Made by a program: the position numbers and the translations under genes
From: Achatina immaculata
Taxonomy: Eukaryota; Mollusca; Gastropoda; Stylommatophora; Achatinidae
DNA length: 64,000 nucleotides
Assembly: GCA_009760885.1 (NCBI GenBank)
Contig: CM019692.1
Location: 49,877,430 to 49,941,429, forward strand
Reading direction: 5' to 3'
Shown: positions 19,466 to 30,597 of the stretch, one piece after another
Numbering within the stretch: position 1 is the stretch's first letter
How the letters are laid out: every line of letters begins with the position of its first letter
The notes under the pieces: generated by a model
What the model was told of the DNA's origin: nothing
The model's input: the letters and a program-made list of their open reading frames with translations, nothing else
Database searches by the model: none

Positions 19466-20395
19466 TACTAGGTCCCATACCATAAACTACCAGATTTTAT
19501 AAACTACTAGATTCTAAAAATTACTAGATCCAATAAACTTTTAGATTTTATAAACTTTTTCTCCTCCTCCTCCTCCACTTCCTTCTTCTTCTTCTTCTTC
19601 TTCTTCTTCTTCTTCTTCTTCTCCACCTTTTTCTTCTGCTTCTTCTTCTTCAACTTTCCGGACCATTCAGACTCATTGCTGCAGATAAAGTTCACCTCTA
19701 TTCCTCTCTATTCCTAATCTTCTCTCTCCAGTTGGTGACACTAATTTCATTTATATCCTCTTCTATTTTGTCTTTCCATCTCTGTCTTGGTCTACCCCAC
19801 TGGTCTTGTTTCCCTCATCTCTTGTGCATACATCATTTTCGTCTGTCTGTTGTTCTCTTCCACTCTTTCTACATGCCGCATCCAGTGGAGTCTGTTCAGT
19901 TTCAATACATTTATAATTCATTGAGAGTTAAATAAACTGTTCAGTTCAGTGCTCTTTCTAGCTCTCCATTCTCCACTGTTGGTATCCTTTATGGGCCCAA
20001 AGATTCTTCATAAGCTACTTCTACCAAAAACCACCAGACCTTATAAATAAAAAAAATACTCGATCATATAAATTACCGGACCCCATAAGCTAATAGATTC
20101 CACAAATTACTAAATCCTAAAAACTACTAGACCTTATAAACTAATAGATTCCAAAAACTACTAGACCTTATAAACTATTAGATTTCATGAACTGCTACTA
20201 AACCTCAAAAACTACTAGACCCCAAAACTTACTAGACATCAAAAACTACTAGATTCCATAAGCTACCAGATTTCTTAAACTATTAGACCCTTTAAATTAC
20301 TATACCCTATAAACTACTAGAACTTATAAACTACTAGATATCATAAATTACCAGACCTCATAAACTACGTGGCACCATTAACTATTTAAGTCCTG
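19466..20395. repeat. Degenerate ~18-20-bp satellite (aaactactagacc), split by LINE D
   Basis: Diverged units around aaactactagacc(c/t)(c/t)ata occur at 19466-19555 and again from about 20012 to 20395. The same motif with the same polarity on both sides shows that the LINE D copy landed inside an existing array. Divergence among units is high, so the array is old. Confidence 0.8.
19556..20011 (-). mobile_element. LINE family D, C-terminal tail with (GAA)n tail (D1)
   Basis: The minus strand carries RIFGPIKD, GEWRARK(S/N)TELNSLF, and the RQRWKDKIE-like basic tail, matching the plus-strand copy at 40450-40926 across ~400 bp including the 3' UTR (…ctgcagcaatgagtc…). It ends in a long (GAA)n/(GGA)n tail on the left (19558-19645). 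Frames are broken in several places. Confidence 0.82.
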
Positions 20396-21889
20396 ACTGG
20401 AAGTGCCCTAATCAACCTTGTTTTAGGCATACGTCATTAAACTCCACCTAGAAGCAGTGAAGGAGATAGTGTGATACTACAATGATCTCTGATATGCCCA
20501 CGAGGCGGAAGGAAAGCATGGATACCAAGACAGGATAATTACATGCCTCCACGACATAACACACGACTGTCATACCTGCTTACTTACTGTAAGAAATGCA
20601 AGCTGTGGGGGACTAGGAGATTCAAAAGCAGGAAACGAATCGACAACATCAGCCGTGATAAAAAAAACCCACAGCAACAACAGTAACAGCAACAACAACC
20701 AACAACAATCAACAACAAAGAAACAGAACATGGAAAACATAAACGCCACAAAGAAAAGCTTCAATCTTCTTGGGGAAAAAAGTATTAACAATAAAAAACT
20801 TACCAATGTTTAAAAAGTAAAACATGCCCCCCCCCCCCCCAAAAAAAAAATATGTAGTTTCACGTATAAAATTATATCCTAAATCTGTGAAAACAGTCCT
20901 GATTGCTTTGTTTTATGGCACCTTTGTTTGTTAACTGAAACAAAAATATCTAAAAATGCGATTTTAATTATAAAATTTTTGTCTTAAATCAGTTGAGAAA
21001 GTTCCGGATGTATAATCTTATGAAACCTGTGAAATTCCATCTTCAAGGTCAAAAGAAAACGGCGTTAAATAAATTCAGAACTTCACTCGTAGCGAAGACC
21101 TGGGAGTGGAGGAATATAAAAAAAACCCCACACTTTTTTTTATTAATTTATTTTGCATATCTTAATGATTTACACACGCGGTATTAAAAGAACAACCTCC
21201 ATGCTTTGGCATCAAATTTCTGACCAAAAATTTCCATTTGTTCAGAAAAAAAAGTTGATGAGTTTTGATGTTCATCTCTGCAGTTTGACATTGTAGTGAC
21301 ATTCTCTATGGTTTTAGAGCTTCGATGAAAACACTTTGATTTTCAGACTTTACTGTTTGCCGTGAAATTCTAACTGCCCTAAAAGAGAAAAAAAAAAGTA
21401 ATGGAACTAGCTATCAAAACGTCGAAAAATAGTTTTCATTTTTAGTCGCAGAACGCAGTAACTATTCTTCTAGCCTCATGTTAATATAACACTGTGAGCA
21501 CTTTCTTCATAAAAAGTTGAAATTTTTCCTCCGAATTAATAAGCCTACCTACGCTTTTTTTTCAGACTGCAAACATTTCGAAATATTCTCCGTTCTTCTT
21601 CCAAGTAGAGCGTATGTCTGAAGCATCGTGGGCGTAGTTTCAATTTCCCACCCCCTGGTGTGTTGTCATGTTTCTTCTGGGGACTACGTCATCAAGTTCA
21701 TCATGTTCCCAAAGGTGTGAAATGTTGTTCTGACTTAATGCTGTCTTGTTACCTCCGCATGCCCTGGAGTTCCTGGCATCTTCGAAGATCAATCATTAAC
21801 TATTAAATACTATAGCAGTAGTTTATCACGTCTTCATTTTGTTTCCTTGTCTTGTCTTGTCTCGTCTCGTCTCGTCGTGTGCTATCTCC
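20396..21889. other. No recognised feature
   Basis: Contains poly-C/poly-A (20828-20850), (CTTGT)n/(CTCGT)n near 21846-21876, and frames of 60-80 codons without motifs. I see no repeat partner beyond these. Confidence 0.4.
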
Positions 21890-22195
21890 CTGTGACTGCG
21901 AGCTGGTGTTATTTTGCAGCCGATGCTGTAGAGATGTTGAGGCACAGCATCGTATCGGCTTAGAAGCGGGTTATGGCAGCTGTTTTTTGTTCCAGTCCCG
22001 GAGTACAGCTAAAAAGCAGGGGGCGTACAATGCTTCTTTAGCAGACTCCACCACCATGGGGACTATGGCGATCCCTGCCCCGTTAGCCAGGCAATGCCTG
22101 TTACTGGGGGTACCAACGGAGAGGTGGAACAGGGTCTTGGTCAGCTATAGGTCGCTGATTGCCTAATAGGACAGTGTCTTCAAAACCCCCCCCCC
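21890..22195 (-). repeat. Interspersed repeat X, copy 3 (inverted)
   Basis: The minus strand matches copies 1 and 2 from the tgccaaaatgg/gctaatcagcg side to the gctgcaaaataac block. The plus-strand frame here reads LFCSRCCRDVEAQHRIGL then SLADSTTMGTMAIP; the first part resembles the CxRCxRDCxSRIGL zinc knuckle at the end of some LINE ORFs. The plus-strand right end has a C12 run just as copy 1 has a G run at the matching place, so this homopolymer is part of the family. Confidence 0.72.
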
Positions 22196-22456
22196 CCATT
22201 TTTGTTTGATTAGAATGTTCCAGTTCATCTGTACTAGTCACTTACTGCAATTCCATAAATGCTTCACTTTTTTGTCCAGGCTGACACTTAATTCCATACC
22301 CGACGACACCGTGTAGGTACAAGTACCCGTACACGTATGTACATTACAAACAAATAGTAAACCAGTTCTCTGTAAAAATGTCTCTGGAAAGTTTATTTAC
22401 AACCAATTTACGGCGATGAAACTCTAAAAGACGTAACAAGGGATGGTAAACTTACG

Positions 22457-22782
22457 GCAAATTATTATTATTATTATTATTATGTGCACGTCTTTTGTTG
22501 TCCTTGGTGTGTCCGACCAGTTAAAATTTTTTTTCTTTTTTTTTTTCCATGCCATTTGGTCAGTCCGCCGAGATATCCCCCCCCCCCTCTTTTTTTCTCT
22601 CCTTTCCCTTGTTTTTCCTTTGAATTTTCCAGTCATTAGCAAGTTCCGTAACTTCTGTTTTCTCATGAAGTGTCCAAGAAATTTTGGCTGTCTTTTACTT
22701 CTAATTTTAATTAGTTTTCGTTGTTCTGAAACTTCTTTGAGGACCTCCTCGCTTGTTTTTTCTGTTTGTCCAGAGTATTTCT
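22457..22782 (-). mobile_element. LINE RT C-terminal tail, family E (E1), with (ATA)n tail
   Basis: The minus translation runs TEEVLKEVSEQRKLI, KRQPKFLGHFMRKQKLRN, LLMTGKFKGKTRERRE, then A-rich and (ATA)n sequence at the left end. The series EVL..I..RQ..F.GH.MR...L....TGK..GK..RGR matches the copy at 58840-59180. Lys/Arg expansions from homopolymers (T10, C9) distort the frame. Confidence 0.75.
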
Positions 22783-22945
22783 AAACAAATGACATTACCA
22801 CAACAGTTACAAACACCGGTACTACAAACAGTTGGTGGCGTAACGTTCACAAACAGTAAACAAATGACATTACCACAACAGTTACAAACACCGGTACTAC
22901 AAACAGTTGGTGGCGTAACGTTCACAAACAGTACGCAAATGCCGT
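22783..22945. repeat. 75-bp tandem duplication
   Basis: Two essentially identical units begin aaacaaatgacattaccaca at 22783 and 22858, with a partial third copy after 22932. It sits directly against the 5' side of the family E fragment. Confidence 0.93.
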
Positions 22946-23129
22946 TACCGTAACTATTACAGCGCCACCAACACAGCTTTATAACTGCTACCATAATAAT
23001 AGTAACAAAATAGTAACAGTTATTTAATAAGTAGCCGAGTAATTCATTTATAAATTGCTTCACAGTTAACGCCTGTTTCTTATGCTATTCTATTTTCTCT
23101 TATTTGCCCCCCGGAGAGTGGGTGTGGTG

Positions 23130-23790
23130 GGAAGAGAGGGGGGGGGCAGGGTTGAAGATGGAAGATACAGTCCGATGTAGTGCTTAGCGTCTCATAGAAG
23201 ACTGTTAGCCCCAGGGTTTGAGAGACATAGCCGACCTTGACCTCGTCAAATCTCTCCCCAGTTACAAGCTCAGTCTGATTAAGGGCGTAGGTAGAGCTCG
23301 ACATAATCACACGGTCCTCATGGTTGTCTTGCCTTGTCGTGTCTTGTCTTGTCTTGTTTTGTCTTGATCTGTCTTGGCTCCTTCCTCACATACCGTTCAT
23401 TGTCGAGGGGGGACAAATAGGCGTCTTGAAAGGGCTCTGTCAATGCTGAATGTCTGTAACAGAGAGAAAGTTGTGTGGTAAAGGGCAGAAGGGTTTGCGT
23501 GCCCAATTCTTAACCCTTTGGAAGTAAAGACCAGTCAGTCCATCTGTGATTTGCTTCATAATATGGGATACTGAAGGTCTGTGGACTCTCCTCCTTCCAG
23601 TTCTTTCATGGGCGGCCTCTTCCTCCAGGACAGTGGAGACCGTTAAAGAAACATTACACCTTTTCCTGATTTTTTCCTCAGGCTTCAGAAGTATCCGCCC
23701 TGGCCAACGTACCATTCGACGCGATGCATGGCCCTCAACGTCTTTGTCGCATCGGTTGCAAATAAAATCCTCGCCCAACAGCAGCAACTC
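23130..23790 (+). repeat. Diverged repeat X, apparently split by repeat G
   Basis: The block acatagccgaccttgacc … cggtcctcatggtt (about 23225-23325) aligns with the central part of X, and acgcgatgcatggcc … tcgcatcggttgcaaa (23715-23765) with its 3' part. Between them lie (CTTGT)n sequence and repeat G. Alignment is by eye and the identity is low. Confidence 0.4.
23462..23555 (+). repeat. Interspersed repeat G, copy 2
   Basis: Matches the minus strand of 464-565 through gtgtggtaaagggcagaa, gcgtgcccaattcttaaccc and the following (t)ggaa(g/a)taaa and cagtc blocks. Nothing indicates its class. Confidence 0.6.
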
Positions 23791-23942
23791 TCAGCTCGAC
23801 CCTCCTACAGTTGTTTCTATCTCTTTATCTAACAGTATATATCAAATTTATGTTATTCGTGTCAGAAAGAGAAAACAGTCTTACTCTGAACTTCCTGACT
23901 TGACGATAAATTTTACAAAAGTGTTATTTTTCCTTATCTCCG

Positions 23943-24072
23943 AAGCAAGCAAACAAACAAATAAAAAACAAACAAACAAACAAACAGACAGACAGACAGA
24001 CAAACAAACAGACAAACAAACAAACAGACAAACAAACAGACAAACAAATAAACAAACAAACAAACAAACAAT
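23943..24072. repeat. (CAAA)n/(CAGA)n microsatellite
   Basis: An interrupted tetranucleotide tract of alternating caaa and caga runs. The long frames on both strands across it (KQTNKQTDRQ and its complement) are artefacts. Confidence 0.95.
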
Positions 24073-24540
24073 GTAAAAAACTTGACAGAAACGTCAAGGG
24101 TTTGAAAAGAAGTACTGAAGACCGTAAAGGAAATCGTAAAAATAATCTGGACTGATTGAGAGAAAGCGAGAAAGTGAAAGAAAACTGCAGCAATATTAGG
24201 ACAAACATGTGCACCTGATGGGATTTCACAAAAAAAGGACATTAAAAAAAATGTTCACGTTGATGCAGGAAGGCATATTCTTTAAACCTCCACGGTTGCT
24301 TCTTGAAACTTGAGCGTCACCTACCTTCAGCGGACTCTGACACGCAGTAAATGTAATTACTTCATGACATTCCTCCCTCCCCTCCCACTTTTTCCCCCTT
24401 TTTAAACAGTTATTTGTCTTATATTTTGTATTGTTTTGTGTTGCCTTGTATTATTTTGTCCTCTCTCTCTTTTAGCGAGCATTTCTCAGCGCTGAGAGAG
24501 AACATTTCTATGAAAGGGCTGAGCGATCCGATTCGTGCAA

Positions 24541-24948
24541 AAAGATACTGAGTGCTGTTACTGATTGTAGCTGTTACAATGCAGCCCATAGATAGTGTTG
24601 TGGTATAATATTTTATAATTGATTCATATAAATATATGACACAAAGATACCGAGTGCTGTTACTGATTGTAGCTGTTTCAATGCAGCCCCTAGATAGTGT
24701 TGTGGTATAATATTTTATAATTGATTCATATAAATATATGACACAAAGATACCGAGTGCTGTTACTGATTGTAGCTGTTTCAATGCAGCCCCTAGATAGT
24801 GTTGTGGTATAATATTTTATAATTGATTCATATAAATATATGACACAAAGATACCGAGTGCTGTTACTGATTGTAGCTGTTACAATGCAGCCCCTAGATA
24901 GTGTTGTGGTAGAACATTTTAGAATGTACTCATATAAACATATGAACA
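24541..24948. repeat. 102-bp tandem repeat, four copies
   Basis: Units start at 24541, 24643, 24745 and 24847 with aaagata(c)(c/t)gagtgctg. Copies 2 and 3 are essentially identical; the first and last differ most, including the end of copy 4. No unit has an ORF. The interior has ataatattttataattgatt, a short A/T-rich imperfect palindrome. Confidence 0.95.
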
Positions 24949-25019
24949 GCGAAAACTAGTCTATAACGAAAAGAAAAAAAAACAGTCAAAATTTCCTGGA
25001 AATATCACGAGAAGACAGA

Positions 25020-25145
25020 CATTAGAGAAGCTGGTTAACAACTGGAAAAGTCAAAGGAAGAAGAAAGAAAGGAAGGCCATGAAAGAAACATCTTACCTGA
25101 CCACATTATCATGGAAAAAGTAAAGCCTTTAAGCTGACTAGGAAC
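25020..25145 (+). mobile_element. Possible LINE tail, family E-like (E2)
   Basis: Translation with an assumed frame gives EKLVTTGKVKGRRKKGRP followed by a stop, which resembles the TGK..G.R.RGR element of family E. The match is short and basic-residue-rich, so chance similarity is possible. Confidence 0.35.
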
Positions 25146-25397
25146 ACCAAAGATCACAGGATAGAGATACGTAACCACCAGTTGTGATCCAGCCCGACAT
25201 GTATCGCATTGTAAAGTTTTGAGATCACCGCTTTTAAATAATGTGGCACTGGATTTTTTTTTTTTTTTGGCAAAATTTTTATTGTTTCCACCCGTGACAT
25301 TGTCATTTGTGGCTGTTTTTTTTGTTGTTTTTTTGTAACACCACATGTTAGTTTTATGGTCTTATCATTTTTAACGAACAGTTATGATTTGTTACAC

Positions 25398-25872
25398 AAG
25401 AATAATTAGTGTATAAGTTCATTCATTCATTCATTTGCATGTCCCTTGCGGAACTTTGCCTCCCAAACAGCACTCCTGTAGGCCTCTCGGTTGTGAGCAA
25501 GATGGCCTGCTGCTGCTGTTGCATCCATTTCCAGACCGTCAACGATGTCTTGCAGCCATCTTCGTCTTGGTCTTCCTCTTTTTCTTTTTCCCATTATGTA
25601 TCCTTCCAATACGGTCTTCTCTAAATTATCATGACGTTTAATGTGTCCAAAATATTTAAGTTTTCTCTCTTTAATCCTCTTCACTAGCCAGCCTTCTTCA
25701 ATATTAAGCTCTTGTAGTATAGATATATTTGTTCTTTTTTGTGTCCACGATATTTGGAGAACTTTTCTGTAGCATTTACATTCAAAGGCATTTATGTGTA
25801 TAAGTACTTGTATATAAAACTAAGCATATAACTATACACGAAGCCACTGCACTAAAGCTGTGATAACAAAAT
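25398..25872 (+). repeat. Element P fragment (P2), interrupted by LINE A
   Basis: The segments before and after the LINE A insertion, joined at the TSD, reproduce the first ~70 bp of the element seen uninterrupted at 54531-54600: taattagtgtataagt, then aactatacacgaagccactg and agctgtgataacaaaat. The part with the GAAA hairpin is absent, so the fragment ends at the aaaat boundary. Confidence 0.75.
25419..25795 (-). mobile_element. LINE family A copy inserted in element P (A5)
   Basis: The minus frame encodes an uninterrupted 85-codon family A tail (ERKLKYFGHIKRHDNLEKTV, GKRKRGRPRRRWLQDIVDGL, HLAHNREAYRSAVWEAKF, RKGHANE-stop) and an (ATGA)n tail at the left. The 10-bp repeat gtgtataagt lies at 25409-25418 and 25796-25805. 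An uninterrupted paralogue of the target exists at 54531-54600, which supports the TSD call. The intact frame suggests a recent insertion. Confidence 0.92.
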
Positions 25873-26129
25873 ATTACGACTCATCTACCCCATCTATATT
25901 CATCTATCTCACCTTCTTCCGGCAAGATTACCATTGTATCATTCTCTCTCCTTTTCGCGATTTTCTCTCTCTCTCCCTCCCCCCCCCCACACACTTTCCC
26001 CTTAACGACCCACCTAATCACACATCACAAGTCTCCACTTAAACATACACTACACTCCACCATGTGCATTTCTGAACACAATCTCTTACAAGTCACAGCA
26101 AAGTGCTCTATTTATTTTATTTTATTCTA

Positions 26130-26640
26130 TTTTTTTCTATTTTGTTTCTTACATAACAATCATGTGAATCTATATCCTATCTTCTCTCTCTATTTCTTAC
26201 ATAGCAATCATGTGAATCTATATCCTATCTTCTCTCTCTCTGTTTCTTACATAGCAATCATGTGAATCTATATCCTATCTTCTCTCTCTCTATTTCTTAC
26301 ATAGCAATCATGTGAATCTATATCCTATCTTCTCTCTCTATTTCTTACATAGCAATCATGTGAATCTATATCCTATCTTCTCTCTCTCTGTTTCTTATAT
26401 AGCAATCATGTGAATCTATATCCTATCTTCTCTCTCTCTGTTTCTTACATAGCAATCATGTGAATCTATATCCTATCTTCTTTGTCTATTTCTTACATAG
26501 CAATCATGTTAATCTATATCCTATCTTCTCTCTCTATTTCTTACATAGCAATCATGTGAATCTATATCCTATCTTCTCTCTGTATTGTCTTACATAGCAA
26601 TCATGTGAATCTATATCCTATCTTCTCTCTCTATTTCTTC
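26130..26640. repeat. ~50-bp tandem repeat, about ten copies
   Basis: The unit is ttcttacatagcaatcatgt plus gaatctatatcctatcttctctctctctat. Length differs between copies because the (TC)n part varies by 2-base steps. No coding value. Confidence 0.93.
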
Positions 26641-26654
26641 GTCCCGTGTTTTGT

Positions 26655-26735
26655 GTATGACTAAGGTTCAAACCGAAGCGTCAGAACTGTGTGCTCGTTA
26701 ATTAATAAACCTGTTCCTACCTTTTTCCTAGTTGA
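26655..26735 (+). repeat. Element P fragment (P3) with GAAG hairpin
   Basis: Shares with 54528-54712 the hairpin ggttcaaacc (26664-26673) followed by gaagcgtca, then gaactgtgtgctcgtta, aacctgttcctac and ttcctagttgata. It directly follows the ~50-bp array. In the other copies the hairpin is followed by GAAA rather than GAAG. Confidence 0.7.
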
Positions 26736-26849
26736 TACGTTTTATTATGATTTGTTATTCTAATGATAATATCATTTCAAAAAGTGCTCTCCTTTCCCAA
26801 GGAGTGTTACTCTTAGGGTTTTCTGCACCCTCTTACATAGAAAGGGAAC

Positions 26850-27170
26850 TACGTTCTTCTCTGCCGCGTCTGTCGGGCTGTTGTGACGGGCCTGGTTAAA
26901 CAGGAATGCCGATGAGAAAAAAATGAAGAGCGGGAATGGAGGAACAACGTAGATCTGAAGAGACTGTTGGAGCTAGGACAAACTGAAGGTGCTGGCAGGT
27001 AACCCAAACTGTGTGGCAGAAAACGCGTCGTAAACAACCAACATTTGACAGGCAATGTTAGCAGACATACTCTTGTGTGGATGCTGCGGCATGCGATGGA
27101 GCATATATGGGGTTGTCCCGAATGGAGTGAAGCCGGATTTTTAATTTTGAACCTTTGAACCTTTGCAAGC
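26850..27170 (+). repeat. Interspersed repeat F, copy 1, with (TTTGAACC)n tail
   Basis: Matches the minus strand of 35046-35400: gaagagactg(t/c)tggagcta, gtgtggcagaaaacgcgtcg, tggatgctgcgg and gtcccgaatggagtgaagcc, followed by tttgaacc repeated. The simple 3' tail points to a retroposon. Open frames do not resemble known proteins. Confidence 0.78.
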
Positions 27171-27360
27171 AGTTAGTATTACTATTATCTGTTCTTTCAG
27201 GAAATTTTATTCGCATTTTCTAACTTTCATTTGATTCACCCTCGTATACCATGATCAATCTGTGGTAACTGTCTGAATCTTTCAGTCAGTTTAAATCTCG
27301 TAATCGACAGCTTTTTTTTTTTTTTGACAACACTGGTTTCTGTAACCTTTTCGACAGTCA

Positions 27361-27726
27361 GTCAGTCATTTGCATGTCCCTTTCGGAACTTCGATTCTCC
27401 TGTAGGCCTCTCTGTTGTAAGCAAGATGCCCTGCTGCTGATGCATCCATTTGCAGATCATCAACGATGATCCTGGTCTTCCTCTCTTTCTTTTTCCCATT
27501 GTGTACGCTTCCAAGACGGTCTTCTCTAAATTATCATGACGTTTAATGTGTCTAAAATATGTAAGTTGTCTCTGTTTAATCCTCTTTACTAGCCAGCCTT
27601 CTTCAATATTAAGTTATTGTAGTATGGGTATACTTGTTCTTTTGTGTCCATGATGTTTGAAGGACTCTTCTGTAGCTTTTCCATTCAAAGGCATTTATGT
27701 GTTTCTCTGCTGTTTTGTTAAGTGTT
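27361..27726 (-). mobile_element. LINE family A, 5'-truncated copy (A6)
   Basis: The minus strand has the family A tail (…KTAEKHINAFE… to …HAN) with a small deletion of codons around WLQDIV and frameshifts, ending in (TCAG)n-like sequence at the left. Target repeats tcgacagtca (27351-27360) and tcggcagtca (27727-27736) agree at 9 of 10 positions and are the probable TSD. Confidence 0.83.
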
Positions 27727-27736
27727 TCGGCAGTCA

Positions 27737-29003
27737 AAATAGCATCCTAATGAGCAGACTACAGCTGTCGCCATCTAATGCCAGAGATTCTCTTTGTGCC
27801 ACACTCCGTGTGACCTTTCAGCGAATAATTAGACGACAAGATTGCTGAAATGGGGGGGGGGGGGGGATTCATTCTCAATATTATTAGCACTTCCCGATCT
27901 GGGACGAGTTTTTTGTTATTTGGAGGCTTAGACATGAAACGATGACGTGCGAGACATAGACGAAGTTCATGCTTGGCTGCAGACGAGGATTAGCCGAGCT
28001 ATCAGGGAGCAGTCAAGTATTTGAGCAATGATTGACTTGAAGTTGATAAATATTGTCACATTGAAATAATGACAGCATTCTCGGAGGAAATAATAGATGA
28101 CGATGGTGAATAATATGCAGTGTTGACTTGGAAATTTCGTCTTAAGCTGTGTTGACTGATTTGGCTTGACTTTGAACTTGTGTTGTAGAGTCTCGCCGAT
28201 TGGCGGGATTGGTTTTTAGATGCAGTTTAAACATTCGGAGACCGTGATTTGGGTACATAAGCTAAACCTGTATAATGTTTTATAGAGAGTCATTGGACAA
28301 GGAAAGACAGTCTCAAGCATCGAGGGAATTCAGAGAGTTATGGGCGCCGATGTTTATGAATTCTTGAGACATCAAATATATTGAAGTGCAGTGTTTCTGA
28401 AAGTACTAGTCCAACAGTTCTTGATCCCCTCATAATTTCCAGCTTCTGCTAGATTTTCAACAGAACAGTTTGAATATTCACGGCACAAAGCTGTGGAAAT
28501 AAGCTAACAAAAATTGGAACAGATGAAGCTTTTTTTCCTAATGCCACAGAAATGAAACTGTCAGATCGGAAACCAGCAATTGCTTGAATTTGAGTAAATA
28601 GGAAGATTTTTAAAAGCAGTCTTTATTTCAGTAAGCATTGTCTCGAGGAAAATAAGAGTTTAACTTTGAAATGAACTTTATCATTAATGACAGTTTTCCT
28701 TTTATTTCATATGTCGTAGACTTGGCATTCTTTACGCTCATTTATAAAATGGAAGAAGCAAGAATACTTAGGATGTCTATATTTTAAAAATGATGATATG
28801 AAACACAATCAGAATTTAAGTCCTTTTATTTTATTTGTGTCAACGATAGTAAAACAGATGAATGTGAATTCAAAATGCCAGGTAAAGCATAGAGCTATTT
28901 TCACACAGAAAGTCCCCAAGTGATAACCTTCCGACTGAGTACAAGACGTTGCTTGCTGAGACACTGTCTATACCAGAAGCTGAATATCGGCCCAACAGAT
29001 CCA
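27737..29003. other. No recognised feature
   Basis: Includes a G15 run (27852-27866). Otherwise unique-looking AT-rich sequence with no long frame and no partner repeat seen. Confidence 0.4.
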
Positions 29004-29032
29004 TACAAGGGACATGCAGATGAATGAAATGA
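29004..29032 (+). mobile_element. Minimal family A 3' end (~28 bp)
   Basis: acaagggacatgcagatgaa and the following tgaaatgaa match the last codons, stop and tail of family A (gcaagggacatgcaaatgaa, tgaatgaa). Upstream sequence does not match. It is either an extremely truncated insertion or a chance/other-family match. Confidence 0.4.
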
Positions 29033-29499
29033 AGATCTATGTGCCTGCGACAAGAAGAAACACACACCACATCACATTCTCCAGAGTTGCCAGCTTCACA
29101 GGCAAAGGACCTCAGCCCTTTAGAAGAGAAACTTGACGGTGATGCTAAAATCCTGAGATGAACTTCCCGCCTTGGTGAGAGACATTGGCGTGGATGTCTG
29201 AGCCAAAGGGGAAAGAAGTCTCTGACTTGCTTAAGTGTATCGTTCCGTAACCCTACGTGTTAAATCGATTTTTACGAAACCCAGATTGATGTTTTTTTTA
29301 CACACCAAACTGGCGGTATATTTAACGCTAGCAGTTTGCTACGTAAAATTCTTATGTTGTTTGCACATATTATCTTTTTTTAAATTTAAGTTCGAATCTA
29401 CATTTGTCGAAGCTACGTAAGTCGGTGTCTGACTATATTAGACCATATTAAGAAAAGCTTTCTTTATACATTTCTTTATCTAGAGGACATTTCCTGAGA

Positions 29500-29707
29500 A
29501 GAGGAAAATTGGAACACACTGTGGCAACTGGAAAAATTGAAGGAAGAAGAGAAAGAGGAAGAGAGAGAAGGAAGTTACTGGGTGGGCTGTCGGTGTGGCT
29601 AGGAAGAAAGTCAACGGCGGATCTTATAATCAAGTCTAAAGACAGGGAACTGTTGAGGGATATGATCGCCTACGCCACGCAGCATGGCACTTGAATTGAA
29701 TTGAATT
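29500..29707 (+). mobile_element. LINE C-terminal tail, family E-like (E3)
   Basis: Reads LEHTVATGKIEGRRERGRER, LSVWLGRKSTADLIIKSKD, LRDMIAYATQHGT-stop, then (ATTGA)3. The TGK-I-E-G-R-R-x-R-G-R block, the helical middle and a final R-x-M-I-A-x-A-x-x-H-G-T are LINE tail features; the last motif also occurs in altered form at 58.8-59.2 kb (NMIANAYQRGT). About 61 codons are uninterrupted. Confidence 0.7.
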
Positions 29708-29813
29708 TCTTTACACATAGAAGATCCAATCAGTCTGTATTTCATCTTCACGTTTAAAACTCATTTCTTACGAGTATTTCCGTGACCATGATCCTGCACT
29801 ATGTGCTAGCGCT

Positions 29814-30597
29814 CTCTCCGGCTACTCTATGCTGTCGTTCTCTCCTGCCACTCTATGCTGTCGTTCTCTCCTGCCACTCTGTGCTGTCGTTCTCTCCTGC
29901 CACTCTGTGCTGTCGTTCTCTCCGGCTACTCTATGCTGTCGTTCTCCCCTGCCACTCTATGCTGTCGTTCTCCCCTGCCACTCTGTGCTGTCGTTCTCTC
30001 CTGCCACTCTGTGCTGTCGTTCTCTCCTGCCACTCTGTGCTGTCGTTCTCTCCTGCCACTCTGTGCTGTCGTTCTCTCCTGCCACTCTGTGCTGTCGTTC
30101 TCCCCTGCCACTCTATGCTGTCGTTCTCTCCTGCCACTCTGTGCTGTCGTTCTCTCCTGCCACTCTGTGCTGTCGATCTCCCCTGCCACTCTATGCTGTT
30201 GCTCTCCCCTGCCACTCTGTGCTGTCGTTCTCTCCTGCCACTCTGTGCTGTCGTTCTCTCATGCCACTCTGTGCTGTCGCTCTCCCCTGCCTCTCTGTGC
30301 TGTCGTTCTCTCCTGCCACTCTGTGCTGTCGTTCTCTCATGCCACTCTGTGCTGTTGGTCTCTCCTGCTACTCTGTGCTGTTGTTCTCTCCTGCCACTCT
30401 GTGCTATTGTTCTCTCCTGCCACTCTGTGCTGTCGTTCTCTCCTGCCACTCTGTGCTATCGTTCTCTCCTGCCACTCTGTGCTATTGTTCTTTCCTGCCA
30501 CTCTGTGCTATTGTTTTCTCCTGCCACTCTGTGCTGTCGTTCTCTCCTGCCACTCTGTGCTATTGTTCTCTCCTGCCACTCTGTGCTATCGTTCTCG
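29814..30597. repeat. 26-bp minisatellite, about 30 copies, open in all plus frames
   Basis: The unit is ctgccactctgtgctgtcgt plus tctctc. Because 26 is not a multiple of three, three units make a 78-bp (26-codon) cycle, and since no phase has a stop all three plus frames stay open for 259-295 codons (CHSVLSFSPATLCC..), and minus frames too. Units vary at a few positions only. I treat the frames as non-coding. Confidence 0.95.

Noticed and set aside
23440..23787. Zinc-finger gene (FICNRCDKD on the minus strand)
   Set aside because: Part of a diverged repeat X/G mosaic; only one C-x2-C and no second half of a finger.
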